This document shows positions 1 to 9,401 of a stretch of DNA of 53,240 nucleotides, one piece after another; within the stretch, counting starts at the first letter, position 1, and each line of letters starts with the position of its first letter. Source of the stretch: Pseudomonadota bacterium (lineage in GTDB: Bacteria; Pseudomonadota; Gammaproteobacteria; Steroidobacterales; Steroidobacteraceae); NCBI GenBank assembly GCA_023417315.1, contig JAEZFW010000016.1, positions 1-53,240 on the forward strand, given 5' to 3'. The notes beneath the pieces were generated by a model. It searched no databases. It saw nothing but the letters and a program-made list of their open reading frames with translations, and was not told the DNA's origin. A program made the position numbers and the translations under genes.

Positions 1-1
1 G

Positions 2-2800
2 CTCGAGCTCGGCGCGAGTCTCAGTGGTCTCGAGCCGAAGGAGATCGAGAGCGCCGAGACTTTGCTGCGCAACATTCATCATCCGAGCGCTGCGCAATTG
101 CTCGAGCAACTCTCACGTTGGCGTGCCCTCACGCTCGACCGCACCTACTTGCAGTCCTTCGGGCGCTTCTGGGAACCCAGCCTCGAGCACCAACTGCTCC
201 TCGAGCATGCAGCGATGTCGGATCAGCTCGAGCTTGCCGAGGCCTGCGTGCATCACGCGCCGCCTCGCTCCATCTTGGCGGTCGGCGATCCTCGAACCGG
301 CAAGACGGCATTCTTGAGGCTGCTCGCTGCGCGATGCATGCAGGAAGGTTGGAGCGTATTCGAGGCGGGGGCCGCGAGCTTGATGGCCGGTCAAGAGTAC
401 ATCGGCCAACTCGAAGAGCGTCTGCGCCGAATCGCAACGGAGCTCTCGGCTGAGAAGCGAGTGCTGTGGTACGTGCCCGATCTTCTGCAGCTTGCGATGA
501 GCGGCACGCACCGATCGCAGGCGGCAAGCATTCTCGACCAAGTTTTCCCGGCGATCGCTGCGGGCAAGGTCATCGTCCTGAGTGAAACGACAGCGAGCGG
601 TCTCACGAACATTCTGCAACGCAAGCCTGCGTTGCGCAGCTCCGTCGAGATCGTCCGCCTGCGACCGCTCGCTGAGCCGGAGCTGCGCAAGCTCGTGGGC
701 GATTTTCGTGAGCGTATGAACAAAGTGCTCGGCATCGCGATGGACGCCGACACGATCGATGCCGCCATTCACCTCACGCGCTATTACCTGGGAGCCGATC
801 AATTGCCGGGCGCGGTGCTCGACCTGCTCAAATTAGCCGCCCAACATGCAGCAGCGAACGGCGCGACGGAGCTGCACCGCGAACACCTGCTCGCGACGCT
901 CGCGCAACAGACCGGCATGCCGCGCTCGATACTCGACGATCGCGAGCGCGTCGATCTGGCGCAGATGCGGGAGTTCTTCGCGCGACGAGTCATTGGTCAA
1001 TCCGAAGCGGTCGCCACGGTCGTGGATCGTATCGCGATGCTCAAGGCGGGCTTGACGGATCCCACACGTCCGATCGGTGTGTTCTTGTTCGCCGGGCCGA
1101 CGGGCACAGGCAAGACGGAGCTCGCAAAGACTCTCGCGGCGTACCTATTCGGTGCTGCCGAGCGTCTCGTGCGCTTGGATATGAGCGAGTTCCAGCATCA
1201 GGACGCAGCGCGCAAGATCCTAGGAGAAGCGCACGATCCGGATGCGGAGTCGCTCACGCAGCGCATCCGCAAGCAGCCCTTTGCGGTCGTGCTGCTCGAT
1301 GAGTTCGAGAAGGCCCACCCCGCGATTTGGGATCTCTTCCTGCAAGTCTTCGACGACGGTCGGTTGACCGACGCGTCTGGACGTACGGCGGACTTTCGCC
1401 ACACGATCATCATCCTGACATCGAATCTCGGCGCGACCGCACATCAATCCTCGGGCCTGGGCTTCGCGCCGAGCGCTAGCGGATTCTCGAACGAGCAAGT
1501 GATGCGGGCCGTGAATCAGAGCTTTCGCCCTGAGTTCGTGAATCGCCTGGACAACGTCATCGTGTTCAAGCCGCTGACACGCGACTTGATGCGCGGCATC
1601 CTCGCTAAGGAGCTGCAACGCGTGGTCGAGCGCCGCGGATTGCGTCATCGCGAATGGGCAATCGAATGGGAATCCTCCGCAATCGAGTTCCTGCTCGACA
1701 AGGGCTTCTCACCGAGCATGGGCGCACGGCCGCTCAAGCGCGCGATCGATCAGCACGTGCTCGCCCCGCTCGCAGCGACCATGGTCGAGCATCGATTCCC
1801 GCAGGGCGATCAGTTCCTGTTCGTGCGTAGTGACGGCAACGCGATTCAGGTCGAGTTCGTCGATCCGGACGCGCCGAGCGCTCCGTCGACAGTCGAGACG
1901 TCCGCATCCATCGACGAGGAGACAGGCCTCACGATGCCGCGGATCGCACTGCGAGCGGAGGGGAGCTCGCGAGAGTTCGACGTGCTGAACGCCGCCGTCG
2001 CAAAGCTCGATGCGATCTCGATGCGTACGGACTGGGAGTCACTACATTCGGATCTGATACGCCAAATGGCTGCAAGCAACTTCTGGGATCGCGATGATCG
2101 ACATCGTGTGCTCGCGCGCTACGCGCTCATGGATCGCGTGAGCGCTGCGATCGCAACGGCCACGCGCCTGCGCGATCGACTTGCACGCACAGCGACTGCG
2201 CAGCGACGCTATTCGCGCGATCTGGCGATGCGCCTCGCTCAGCAGCTCATCACGATCGAGCATGGCGTGCTCGATGCGTTGACGGACGCACCGGGCGAAG
2301 TAGTGGTTGCAGTGCAGCCGGCACTCGACCACTCGAGCGATGCCAAGGCGCAGCGCGAATGGTGCGCTCGGCTCATTGATATGTATCGCGCCTGGGCCTT
2401 GGCGCATCGCATGCAGATCAGCGAGCAGCATGCACGCGAATCGGCAACACCTTGGCTCATCGTCGGCGGCTTTGGCGCGTACCGTGTATTGAACGCCGAA
2501 ACGGGATTACACGTGCTCGAGCAAGGGATGATGGACGATGAACGCAACCGGACCGTCGCGCGCGTCCGCGTCGCTGCGACACCGCTCACATCCCCTAACG
2601 TATCGAGAACTCCTGCGTTAGCTAAAGAGCTCGAAGCTGCAGGATCGAATGCGACGATCGTGCGGCGTTATCGACTTTCGCCCTCGCCGCTCGTGCGCGA
2701 TGCTCGTCACGGCTGGCGCACGGGTCGAGCCGAGCTCGTGTTCGCGGGCCACTTCGATGTCATTCCGTTCATCGTGAAGGAGGAAGTGGCAGCGAATTGA
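2..2800 (+). CDS. ClpB/ClpA-type AAA+ ATPase fused to an RF2-like (PCRF) domain, 5' end outside window
   Basis: The frame is open from the left edge, so the gene very probably starts upstream; TTG at 62 is only the first possible start, and residues here are counted from it. There are two AAA+ modules. Module 1 has Walker A GDPRTGKT (75-82) but a degenerate Walker B (VLWYVPDLLQL). Module 2 is complete: Walker A GPTGTGKT (345-352), Walker B VVLLDE (409-414), sensor 1 ILTSNLGA, arginine-finger region FRPEFVNRLD and sensor 2 GARPLKRAI. No ClpB coiled-coil M domain is present. From about residue 640 it matches the release factor 2 layout: helical N-domain with NFWD (673-676), PCRF with MYRAWAL (774-780), GFGAYRVLNAETGLHVLEQ (803-821), and an RF2-like tail RRYRLSPSPLVRDARHGW. 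The SPF stop-codon motif and the whole GGQ hydrolysis domain are absent. I infer an ATP-driven machine that docks on ribosomes or an RF2-like site. It converges on the kinase gene 16 bp downstream. Confidence 0.85.
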   Translation, partial: LELGASLSGLEPKEIESAETLLRNIHHPSAAQLLEQLSRWRALTLDRTYLQSFGRFWEPSLEHQLLLEHAAMSDQLELAEACVHHAPPRSILAVGDPRTGKTAFLRLLAARCMQEGWSVFEAGAASLMAGQEYIGQLEERLRRIATELSAEKRVLWYVPDLLQLAMSGTHRSQAASILDQVFPAIAAGKVIVLSETTASGLTNILQRKPALRSSVEIVRLRPLAEPELRKLVGDFRERMNKVLGIAMDADTIDAAIHLTRYYLGADQLPGAVLDLLKLAAQHAAANGATELHREHLLATLAQQTGMPRSILDDRERVDLAQMREFFARRVIGQSEAVATVVDRIAMLKAGLTDPTRPIGVFLFAGPTGTGKTELAKTLAAYLFGAAERLVRLDMSEFQHQDAARKILGEAHDPDAESLTQRIRKQPFAVVLLDEFEKAHPAIWDLFLQVFDDGRLTDASGRTADFRHTIIILTSNLGATAHQSSGLGFAPSASGFSNEQVMRAVNQSFRPEFVNRLDNVIVFKPLTRDLMRGILAKELQRVVERRGLRHREWAIEWESSAIEFLLDKGFSPSMGARPLKRAIDQHVLAPLAATMVEHRFPQGDQFLFVRSDGNAIQVEFVDPDAPSAPSTVETSASIDEETGLTMPRIALRAEGSSREFDVLNAAVAKLDAISMRTDWESLHSDLIRQMAASNFWDRDDRHRVLARYALMDRVSAAIATATRLRDRLARTATAQRRYSRDLAMRLAQQLITIEHGVLDALTDAPGEVVVAVQPALDHSSDAKAQREWCARLIDMYRAWALAHRMQISEQHARESATPWLIVGGFGAYRVLNAETGLHVLEQGMMDDERNRTVARVRVAATPLTSPNVSRTPALAKELEAAGSNATIVRRYRLSPSPLVRDARHGWRTGRAELVFAGHFDVIPFIVKEEVAAN

Positions 2801-2816
2801 GCGCATAGGGAAAGAG

Positions 2817-5800
2817 TTACTGCTGGCGAGGCAGGCTGATCAGCTCGATGATTTGTTGAAGATTGATCGGCTTCGTGAAGTGCGCATCGAAGCCCGCTTC
2901 GCGTGCCGCCTGCTTATCTTGCTCTTGCCCCCAACCGGTCACTGCAACGAGCAGGACGGAGTCTCCTAACGTGGACCTGAGCCGGCGCGCTGCATCGTAC
3001 CCGTTAACCTCGGGCATTCCGATATCCAGCAATGCCACATGCGGGCGGAAGTCCGCGGCGATCTGCAACGCCTGCACACCCGAGAACGCAATGCGCGTCT
3101 CGCAACCCTCGAGCTCGAGCAACGTGGCCCAGCTTTGCGCCGTATCTTTGTTGTCGTCGGCGATCAGAATCTTGCACCCGCTGATTCGGGCGTGATCGCT
3201 CGACGATCCGCCTGCCGGCCGCGGCGCTTGTTCCAGTTCTTTGATAACGAGCGGCAACTCCACACTGAATTCGCTGCCTCGACCGATTCCTTCACTGCGG
3301 GCCGACACTCTGCCGCCGTGCAGCTCCACGAGCCCCTTTACGAGCGCAAGGCCGATGCCTAAACCGCCCTCCGATCGCTCGAGTGCAGGCGTGGATTGAG
3401 AGAACATGTCGAAAACGCGGGGGAGCGCTTCTGCCGACAACCCGATGCCATTGTCCTTTACCGCGATGCGCGCGCAATCTTCGACGCGCCTGATGCTGAT
3501 GACGATGGTTCCACCCGAATCCGTGTACTTCGCGGCATTCGTCAGTAGGTTGGTGAAGATCTGCGCGAGACGCACGCGGTCTGCGTCCACCCAGATCGGC
3601 TCGGGCGAGCGCTCCACCGCGAGAGAATGATGTTTCGCTTCGTATATGGGACGACTCGTTTCCACAGCGGCATCGACAGCTTCGTCCAGCGATAGGATCG
3701 ATTTGCGAAGGTGAACTCGGCCGTGCGTGATCCGAGCAAGATCGAGCAGATCGTCGAGCAACCTTGCCATCTGATCGACTTGGCGCGTGAGCGCATCGCG
3801 CGCTACGGCCGCGATCGCGGGCTTCTGTTCTGCACGGATCAATAGCTGAGCAGCGGAAGACAAAGCAGCGAGTGGATTCCGTAACTCATGTGCGAGCGTC
3901 GCCAGGAATTCGTCCTTGCGCTTGTTCGCATTCTCGAGTTGCATCTTCGCTTCGACGCGATCTGTGACATCGGAGCCTTCCACGAGAACAGCAGGCTCGG
4001 TTCCTTCCTCTAGAAGCGGCATGTACACCAGATCGACGTAGCGCTTCACAGCCGGATCGCTCGGCGTCTTGCGCAACATCACAGGCATCTCGCGCCCGAT
4101 GAACGGCTCACCGGTCTCGATTACGCGCTTGAGCAACATCGGATAGGGTTGATCGACGAGCTCAGGTAAAGCTTCCAACAACGGTTTGCCGACGACTTCG
4201 CGGTGATCGACGAGCTTTCGATAGGCCGGATTCACCAGCTCGAACACCAGATCATTGCCGGTCAACACGGCCATGAACGAATGCGTGTTCTGGAAGATGC
4301 GCTGCAGCTCGCTGAGCTGCCCGCGCATCTGCTCGTGCGCGGCACGCCAGCGAAGCCCCTCGGCCTCCTTCAAGGCTTCTTGTGCGCGTCGACGCATTTG
4401 CGCCAAGCGGACATGCGCATGGATGCGAGTCACGAGCTCGCGGGCGCTGAACGGCTTGATCAAGTAATCATCGGCTCCGACGTTGAGTCCCTCCATTCGA
4501 GCTTCTTCGCCAGCGCGAGCCGAGAGCAATATGACGGGGATATCGACGGTCGCTGGATCTGCTCGCAATGCATTCAGGAGCGAGATCCCATCCATGTTCG
4601 GCATCATGACATCCGAGAGGATCAGATCGGGCGGCTGCTTTCGAATGAGCTCGAGTGCCTCGATCCCGTCGCGCGCGGTCCTCACTGCAAATTCATCACC
4701 GATCAGGTGTCTCACGTACTCGCGCATGTCCGAGTTGTCGTCCGCGAGCAAGATGCTGGCAGGTTCCACGGGATCCACCCCGTTCGAGCTCGCTGGTTCG
4801 GCACGCGGCACATTCGTGATACGAGCAAATTCGGTGTCGGCATTCCACGTGTCGATCTCCTCGAGGAAAGCTCTCACGTTGCTGGAAGGACTCGGCTCTT
4901 CCCTCGGCGCCTGCACGTGCTCCGCTGGCAGATGGCTGCAACCAATAGGAATCGTTACGGTGAATGCCGAGCCCACCCCTTCCTCGCTGCTCACCGTGAT
5001 GGAGCCGCCGTGCAGTCTCACGAGCTCATTCACGAGCGCAAGGCCAATACCCGTTCCCTCGTTCGATCGCCCACGTGCATTCGGAACACGGTAGAAGCGT
5101 TCGAACAGGCGCGGGATCTCTGAGTCGGGGATGCCAGCCCCCGAGTCTTGCACTTGTAGCTGCACACAATCGTTCGCTCGACTCAATCTCACCTTGACTG
5201 TGCCCTTCAACGTGAACTTGAATGCGTTGGACAGCAGGTTGAGGACGATCTTCTCCCACATGTCGCGATCGACATAGACGGAGTCACTCAGGGCTTCGCA
5301 CTGCACCTCGTAGTTGAGGCCCGCGCTCTCCATCGCTGAGCGAAACGTGCTCGCAAGCTCAGTTGTCAGGCGTGCGAGATCGGTTGGCTCAAACCTCGCT
5401 TGCAGACGCCCGCCTTCGAGCCGCGCGAAATCGAGCAGAGTGTTGACGAGCTTCAAGAGGCGCAGAGCGCTGCGATGCGTGTATGTTAGAAGCTCGCGGC
5501 CTTTCGGATCGATGTCCTCGCGCTGCAACAGTTCCTCTACAGGTCCCAAGATCAAGGTGAGCGGCGTACGTAGCTCGTGACTGACATTGGAGAAGAAGGT
5601 CGTCTTGGCACGATCGAGCTCCGCAAGCATCTCAGCTCGTCTGTGCTCGTCCTCGACCTTGCGTGCACTCGTAATCGCTCCCGCAATGTTGCCGACGACG
5701 AGCTGTAGAAAATCCAAGTAATCGTCATCGAGCTTGCGCCGAGGACTCACCCCGGCAACGAAATAACTGTGCGAAGTCTGTCCGGTGGCAATGAACGGCA

Positions 5801-6653
5801 GGACAACCACTTGTCCGATCCGTTCTGGCCATGGATCCGCTTGAAGAGATTCGAAGCGAGCGAGATAGGTATCGGTCAAGACGGTGCGCTCGGTCGATCG
5901 CGGCCAAACCGCGTCCCCGGAAGCCGGCATTTGCGCCGGCGCCGCACACGAGTCCTCGGCGATGCCCACGCGCAAGGCGAGCTGGAGGTTCGTGACATCC
6001 GCAGGCATATATAAGAGAGCGAACGGCAGATCCTCTCCGTAGCGAGAGAGCACCTCTGCAGCCGCCGAATAAACGTCGTCCACTTTTCTCGCATGCTGGG
6101 CGATGTGCCCCAGATCCCGCAGCGCACGTAGCCTGCGCTCACCGATCACTCGACCTGTGGTTTCGCTGACGATGCAGAACACGCCGCCCACGCGTCCCGA
6201 CTCATCGCGCACGGGATCGTAGGACACATCGAAGTAGGTTTCCTCGAGGTAACCATACCGCTGCATGAAGAAAGGCCGGTCCTGCGCCCAGAACGCCTCG
6301 CCCCTCGTCAATACGTCATCGAATATTTCCTTGAGGCCGGCGCGCCAGAGCTCGTCCCACGCCTCGCGAATCGGGGTGCCCAAAGCCCCTGGATGCTTGG
6401 CGCCGAACACAGGTCGATAGGCATCGTTGTAGAGCGTGATCAGATCCTCTCCCCAAAACAGAGCGATCTGAGCCTTGGAAGGCAGAAGGATACTGAGTGC
6501 GCTGCGCAGGCTTTGCGGCCACGTCTCAATCGGTCCGAGCGATGTCTTAGACCAATCGAGGCGCCGAATGAGATTACCCAGCTCGCCGCCTCCGACGACA
6601 ACATCAATCGCGCTCAATTGAGCGGGTCCACTCGCCTGACTCATTGTGCGCAT
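2817..6653 (-). CDS. Hybrid sensor histidine kinase with two kinase cores and two receivers
   Basis: This 1278-residue cytosolic protein has no membrane segment. In order it shows an N-terminal PAS fold (about 20-160), a GAF domain (about 175-330), a HisKA box SHELRTP with phospho-acceptor H359 and an HATPase domain, a receiver with SDVMMPNMDG (phospho-acceptor D681), a second PAS (about 785-905), a second HisKA box AHELRNP (H922) with HATPase (N and G boxes, GGLGIGLAL), and a C-terminal receiver LLDIGMPEVNG (D1210). That is two complete PAS-kinase-receiver modules in one chain, suited to a multi-step phosphorelay with an outside Hpt or response regulator. No partner regulator lies next to it. 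The start is either M1 or M4; no clear ribosome-binding site decides. It converges on the AAA+ gene. Confidence 0.93.
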   Translation of the reverse strand: MRTMSQASGPAQLSAIDVVVGGGELGNLIRRLDWSKTSLGPIETWPQSLRSALSILLPSKAQIALFWGEDLITLYNDAYRPVFGAKHPGALGTPIREAWDELWRAGLKEIFDDVLTRGEAFWAQDRPFFMQRYGYLEETYFDVSYDPVRDESGRVGGVFCIVSETTGRVIGERRLRALRDLGHIAQHARKVDDVYSAAAEVLSRYGEDLPFALLYMPADVTNLQLALRVGIAEDSCAAPAQMPASGDAVWPRSTERTVLTDTYLARFESLQADPWPERIGQVVVLPFIATGQTSHSYFVAGVSPRRKLDDDYLDFLQLVVGNIAGAITSARKVEDEHRRAEMLAELDRAKTTFFSNVSHELRTPLTLILGPVEELLQREDIDPKGRELLTYTHRSALRLLKLVNTLLDFARLEGGRLQARFEPTDLARLTTELASTFRSAMESAGLNYEVQCEALSDSVYVDRDMWEKIVLNLLSNAFKFTLKGTVKVRLSRANDCVQLQVQDSGAGIPDSEIPRLFERFYRVPNARGRSNEGTGIGLALVNELVRLHGGSITVSSEEGVGSAFTVTIPIGCSHLPAEHVQAPREEPSPSSNVRAFLEEIDTWNADTEFARITNVPRAEPASSNGVDPVEPASILLADDNSDMREYVRHLIGDEFAVRTARDGIEALELIRKQPPDLILSDVMMPNMDGISLLNALRADPATVDIPVILLSARAGEEARMEGLNVGADDYLIKPFSARELVTRIHAHVRLAQMRRRAQEALKEAEGLRWRAAHEQMRGQLSELQRIFQNTHSFMAVLTGNDLVFELVNPAYRKLVDHREVVGKPLLEALPELVDQPYPMLLKRVIETGEPFIGREMPVMLRKTPSDPAVKRYVDLVYMPLLEEGTEPAVLVEGSDVTDRVEAKMQLENANKRKDEFLATLAHELRNPLAALSSAAQLLIRAEQKPAIAAVARDALTRQVDQMARLLDDLLDLARITHGRVHLRKSILSLDEAVDAAVETSRPIYEAKHHSLAVERSPEPIWVDADRVRLAQIFTNLLTNAAKYTDSGGTIVISIRRVEDCARIAVKDNGIGLSAEALPRVFDMFSQSTPALERSEGGLGIGLALVKGLVELHGGRVSARSEGIGRGSEFSVELPLVIKELEQAPRPAGGSSSDHARISGCKILIADDNKDTAQSWATLLELEGCETRIAFSGVQALQIAADFRPHVALLDIGMPEVNGYDAARRLRSTLGDSVLLVAVTGWGQEQDKQAAREAGFDAHFTKPINLQQIIELISLPRQQ

Positions 6654-6876
6654 GGAGCACTACCGATCTCTATTTGCTAGTGGCAGCGTGATGCCACCGG
6701 GTTTTTGTCGGAACTGTTCGGTAAGAACTACAAACGCGAGAGGATAGTTCCCGGTCGCGATATATATCAGCGCGAAAGGCTGCGCGATAACGGTTCGGGT
6801 TTCTATGGTTCGCGAGAATGCCACCCGAGAAGCTCGGGTAACGCACCATCACACCGTCGGCCCAGGCGCCAGCGAC

Positions 6877-7371
6877 TTAGTGCGTATCGAGTCGCACCTC
6901 GGCCACCTTGTCGCGATAGTCTCGTTTCGGATCGCGGCCGAGTAGCAGCTTGACTCCCGCGAATAGGCTGAGCTCGTTGAGCCAAACTTGCGCTGTCTCG
7001 GGCTCGAAACGAATGAGCTGCAGGTTCGGATCGTCTTTGCCGCCTTCGAACCACGCGGCAACAAATCGATTCCACAGCCGATCGATGGTTGCGCGATCGT
7101 TGTCGGGTTTGAGCTCGCCGTGCACCGTCGCGAAGAGATCGTGACCTTTCGCGGCGAAGTGAATGGTGGCGCGATGTCCTTCGCCTAGTGCCCTGACGAG
7201 CTCGGTGTTCTTGGCCGTGAAGAACCAGATCGGACCGCCCTCTTCCTCATCGAGTTGAGCCGTCATTGGGCGACTATGACCGTCCTCGAGATTGGCCAAC
7301 CCCAGCATCACGGTCATATCAGACCGAAGTGCCTTCCAGAACTTCTCTTCAATCTCGGTTTCGTTTGCCAT
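6877..7371 (-). CDS. Pyridoxamine 5'-phosphate oxidase-like general stress protein
   Basis: The 164-residue protein starts MANETEIEEKFW and carries the split-barrel FMN-binding fold of the general stress protein 26 / PPOX-like family (SRPMTAQLDEEEGGPIWFFT, then HATIHFAAKGHDLFATVHGEL-type strands and a C-terminal VWLNELSLFAGVK segment). The ATG at 7371 was chosen because AGGAG lies 5 bp upstream and the family normally begins there; the open frame extends further but without homology. Family members bind flavin or related cofactors, and the substrate is not predictable. It is a single gene, divergent from the kinase at 7761. Confidence 0.85.
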   Translation of the reverse strand: MANETEIEEKFWKALRSDMTVMLGLANLEDGHSRPMTAQLDEEEGGPIWFFTAKNTELVRALGEGHRATIHFAAKGHDLFATVHGELKPDNDRATIDRLWNRFVAAWFEGGKDDPNLQLIRFEPETAQVWLNELSLFAGVKLLLGRDPKRDYRDKVAEVRLDTH

Positions 7372-7760
7372 GGTGGCTCCTGGTGTCGTCCCTCTCGAAC
7401 GACATACGTTCCCTTTTGTTCCGGAGCTTACGAGTTGTGCGAATCGAATGGAGCGCGTATCCACGTGTGCGATGAGTAGCAACGACGTGTTCGACTGGAT
7501 CGAGCGTTCGACGCACCTAACAACCTATGCGCACGTGCTACGTACGGTGCCGGACGCGCAGAACAGAAGTCGATCGCACGGATCAGGCATCGCGAGCATC
7601 GACTCTCACCCAACGTCATTGACGGCTGCATGTGTAACCTCTGCACGACGTCGGCCGATTCGGCTTCGGGTTCCTCTTAGCCGCCTGGGAAGGACGGCGA
7701 TATCTGTCGCTGACGGAGCGGAGTACAGTCGTTATTCAACATCGGTCTCGCGAGAAGATC
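7372..7760. other. Intergenic region, 389 bp
   Basis: This separates two divergent genes (PPOX-like protein and PAS kinase) and should hold both promoters. I see no convincing coding frame, repeat or hairpin in it. Confidence 0.5.
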
Positions 7761-9287
7761 ATGGCCGGTCTGGGAACACCTTCTCCCAAGACACCGGACC
7801 AGCACAGTTCGGAACGCCTCCGACTGGCGGTCGATGCCGCAGGTATGGGTGAGTGGGATTGGGATATCGTCACTGGAGAGATCGTGTGGTCCCGCCAGTG
7901 TCGTCTCCTGTACGGTCTGCCGCCAGACGCTCCCATCGACTTCCAGAAATTTCTCGCGTGCCTGCATCCCGAGGATCGCGACAGCGTCGAGGTTGCATTG
8001 AAGCGCGCGGTCGACGAGTGTGGCGTCTATGACGAGGAAAAGCGCTGCATATGGCCCGACGGTTCGGTGCATTGGACCGCATCGCGAGCGCATGTCCTGT
8101 GCAATGGCGCTGGCCGCGCCGTTCGTATGATTGGCGTGACATTCGATGTCACCGCGCGCAAGCAGGCCGAAGCTGAGCTACGTGCGCGTGAGGCAGAGAT
8201 CAGACTCATCGTGGATCACGTGCCTGCAAAGATCGCGTACACCGACACCACAGATCGGTTCCGCTACGCGAACCCAGCGTTCGTCGACTTCTTCACTGGC
8301 AGCAAGGTTCGAGTCGAAGGAAGAACCATGGAAGAGGTGCTCGGCCCATATAACGCCGCGTGCGCACGCCCGCTACTTTCGCGCGCGCTCGCGGGAGAGA
8401 CGGTGCAGGATGAGGGTCCGCGGCGTAGATGGGACGGGGTCGAGCGGACAGTCGATGTCACACTGGTACCGAATGTTGGGGAAGACAGTCAGGTGCGCGG
8501 CGCATTTGTCTTTCTTATAGATGTCACCGAGCGTATCGAGGAGGAGAAGAGTCGACTCGAGCGTGCGCGACTGGAGGCAGCGAACCTCGAGCTGAATGCC
8601 TTCGCTTACACCGTCGCTCACGATCTGAGCGCGCCGTTGAGGCGCATCATCTCCTTCACTCACCTGCTTCGCGAATCTCTGGGAGAGCGGATCTCCGAGG
8701 AAGGCAGTCATGCACTCGAGAGAGTCGATGCAAGCGCTCACAAGCTGCACGAGCTCATCAGCGCATTGCTCAGATACGCGCGCTCGGCGCGAGCTGAGTT
8801 GCACATCGTCGAGATCGATCTCGATGATCTCGTGCACGACGCGGTCGAAAGCCTCCAGCCTGAGTTTCCGCGTGCGACCGTGCGCGTGGGTACGCTCCCG
8901 AAGATGTTTGGGGATCGCGCTCTGATATGGGATGTCCTTCTCAATCTCATCGCCAATGCGCTCAAGTTCTCATCGCACCGCGAAACGCCGCTCATCGAGA
9001 TCGGCACGATGATGACCTCCCGCGGCGAGGCGGTGTTCGTCCGTGACAACGGTGCCGGCTTCAATCCCGCTTACATGGACAAACTGTTCCGTGTCTTTCA
9101 TCGGCTGCACAAGGAATCGGAATTCCCCGGAACAGGGATTGGTTTGGCATTCGTGCGTCGAGTGCTACTGCGGCACGGATCGGAGATCTGGGCGGAATCG
9201 GCTCCCGATCAGGGCGCGACGTTCTACTTCACGCTGCCAGCACAGTCGCCGGCACCGAGTGTAGAAGGTTCGTCGATCTACTTCTAA
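7761..9287 (+). CDS. PAS-PAS sensor histidine kinase (phytochrome-type HisKA)
   Basis: This 508-residue soluble kinase begins with a PAS_3-type domain (GEWDWDIVTGEIVWSRQ, ending MIGVTFDVTARK) and a second PAS (about 150-265, ending FLIDVTERIEEE). A HisKA box of the phytochrome-like kind follows, VAHDLSAPLRRI, with phospho-acceptor H287. The HATPase domain has an N box (LLNLIANALKFSS), G1 (DNGAGFN) and G2 (GTGIGLAFV). It has no receiver and no transmembrane segment. The start ATG has a weak GAGAAG upstream. No cognate response regulator is adjacent, so its partner is elsewhere. A strong hairpin follows 43 bp after the stop. Confidence 0.93.
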   Translation: MAGLGTPSPKTPDQHSSERLRLAVDAAGMGEWDWDIVTGEIVWSRQCRLLYGLPPDAPIDFQKFLACLHPEDRDSVEVALKRAVDECGVYDEEKRCIWPDGSVHWTASRAHVLCNGAGRAVRMIGVTFDVTARKQAEAELRAREAEIRLIVDHVPAKIAYTDTTDRFRYANPAFVDFFTGSKVRVEGRTMEEVLGPYNAACARPLLSRALAGETVQDEGPRRRWDGVERTVDVTLVPNVGEDSQVRGAFVFLIDVTERIEEEKSRLERARLEAANLELNAFAYTVAHDLSAPLRRIISFTHLLRESLGERISEEGSHALERVDASAHKLHELISALLRYARSARAELHIVEIDLDDLVHDAVESLQPEFPRATVRVGTLPKMFGDRALIWDVLLNLIANALKFSSHRETPLIEIGTMMTSRGEAVFVRDNGAGFNPAYMDKLFRVFHRLHKESEFPGTGIGLAFVRRVLLRHGSEIWAESAPDQGATFYFTLPAQSPAPSVEGSSIYF

Positions 9288-9329
9288 GTGCACAGGTCGG
9301 ACCCGATTTTGGCGCGCCCTATCGATTGT

Positions 9330-9371
9330 ATCGGAGCGCCTCTCCAGGGTAGCCTGGAAAGGCGCTCCGAT
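9330..9371. terminator. Long stem-loop between convergent genes
   Basis: ATCGGAGCGCCT (9330-9341) is perfectly complementary to 9360-9371. After one mismatch the stem continues with TCCAGG/CCTGGA (9343-9348/9353-9358) around a GTAG loop. It lies between the convergent kinase and metallothionein-like genes. No T-run follows on either strand, so a bidirectional terminator or mRNA 3'-end stabiliser is inferred, not shown. Confidence 0.6.
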
Positions 9372-9401
9372 GAGTAGATGTGAGCGCAAAGTATCTTCAA
9401 A

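Noticed and set aside
4203..5123. 306-residue plus-strand frame over the hybrid kinase
   Set aside because: It is a shadow of the kinase on the other strand; its composition is the usual high-GC antisense artefact.
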